NCBI RefSeq assembly: GCF_900109325.1
Contig: NZ_FNZU01000003.1
Coordinates: 169,507 to 233,506, forward strand
Source of the DNA: Alkalibacterium pelagium
Lineage (GTDB): Bacteria; Bacillota; Bacilli; Lactobacillales; Carnobacteriaceae_A
Reading direction: 5' to 3'
DNA length: 64,000 nt
Shown: positions 63,632-64,000 of the stretch, piece after piece
Layout: each line of letters begins with the position of its first letter
Numbering within the stretch: position 1 is the first letter of the stretch
Made by a program: the position numbers and the translations under genes
The notes under the pieces: model-generated
Seen by the model: the letters and a program-made list of their open reading frames with translations, nothing else
Databases searched by the model: none
What the model was told of the DNA's origin: nothing

Positions 63632-64000
63632 TGGATTTTGAAAAAGTGAACAGAATTGCGAAAGTGCATCATTACAAAAAGAAAGGATTTTCAAATGCGA
63701 AAATTAGTCGAATGCTTGGCATTCACCGTAACACAGTAATTAGTGATTTGAAGAAAGAACCAAATGAAGCAGTTGTGTGGGTAGAATCCTTAGCGAATCG
63801 GAAAAGAAAATTAGATCCATATAAAGAAACTATTTTAAGCTGGCTGAGTGATGAGCCAGAACTGTCCGCAGCTCAAATTGAAGACTGGCTAGAGGAACAG
63901 TTTAATTACAGAGAAGCAGCACCCAGTACTATTCGTTCTTATGTCAGAGAGTTAAGGGAAACCTACGGTATTCCTAAAAGATTAACTTATCGCAATTACG
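63632..64000 (+). CDS. IS21-family IstA transposase, N-terminal part (runs off the window)
   Basis: A GTG start with AAGAAGG just upstream opens a frame to the window end (123 codons): DFEKVNRIAKVHHYKKKGFS, then a helix-turn-helix NAKISRMLGIHRNTVISDLK, then a second DNA-binding segment (LSAAQIEDWLEEQFNYREAA). This is the IstA layout. TGTGCAGTTATTGC (63529-63542) and TGTGCACTTTTACC (63552-63565) upstream are probably terminal repeats of the element. Possibly an intact IS21, distinct from the dead istB at 60.3-60.8 kb. Confidence 0.88.

Overview
The window looks like chromosome of a low-GC Gram-positive bacterium of the Lactobacillales. The signs are AGGAGG-type ribosome sites with frequent TTG and GTG starts, an LPXTG-anchored surface nucleotidase, CpsB/Wzz-type polysaccharide genes, and a ComX-like sigma factor beside a ComK-like activator. 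The mix fits the Carnobacteriaceae (an Alkalibacterium or Marinilactibacillus type of organism). That placement is inference from gene content, not from a marker gene. No rRNA or tRNA was seen.

Layout. 0-2.3 kb: the end of an exopolysaccharide cluster (Wzz/CpsC part, GT4 glycosyltransferase, priming sugar transferase). 3-7 kb: GNAT, a tiny membrane peptide, a phosphoesterase and a CphA-like ATP-grasp protein. 6.9-12.2 kb: two blocks of non-coding ~265-bp tandem repeats, each built from a palindrome plus four ~51-bp dyads. One block is split by an intact IS3-family element with a 3-bp target duplication; between the blocks lie a NERD-domain gene, a dead PemI-type antitoxin and a TIM-barrel gene. 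12.2-17.2 kb: wall peptidase, small membrane protein, frameshifted amidase, ComX-like sigma factor divergent from ComK-like regulator, DUF4385 protein. 17.2-22 kb: a third patch of the dyad repeat, a dead IS30 element and a 922-residue protein of unknown function. 22-28.5 kb: AfuABC/FbpABC-type ABC importer with a YesMN-type two-component system and candidate cre sites. 28.7-34.9 kb: surface 5'-nucleotidase, SAP-like protein, aminotransferase-like/GNAT pair, CpsB phosphatase. 35.5-40.8 kb: galacturonokinase-like kinase with a nucleotidyltransferase, then a GtrA/GtrB/GT-C glycosylation module. 41-49.5 kb: symporter, then an envelope cluster with two paralogous Wzx-type flippases and three sugar-transfer-associated ATP-grasp proteins. 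50.5-59.3 kb: a complete yhf-type operon (U, T, php, S, Z, Y, X, W) divergent from an amidase-signature protein, with two matching inverted repeats in the shared promoter region. 59.3-64 kb: accessory DNA with a GNAT toxin-like pair, nested IS21/IS3/IS605 remnants, a DUF6933/pRiA4b protein, an intact MazEF pair and the start of an IS21 istA.

The main coherent systems are cell-envelope glycan building, a competence control node, a CcpA-linked importer, and the uncharacterised yhf catabolic operon. The best candidates for undescribed biology are the dyad-repeat family (three loci with the same ~51-bp period), the flippase/ATP-grasp cassettes, the yhf operon plus lysine-less amidase homologue, and a pair of paralogous miniature membrane proteins.
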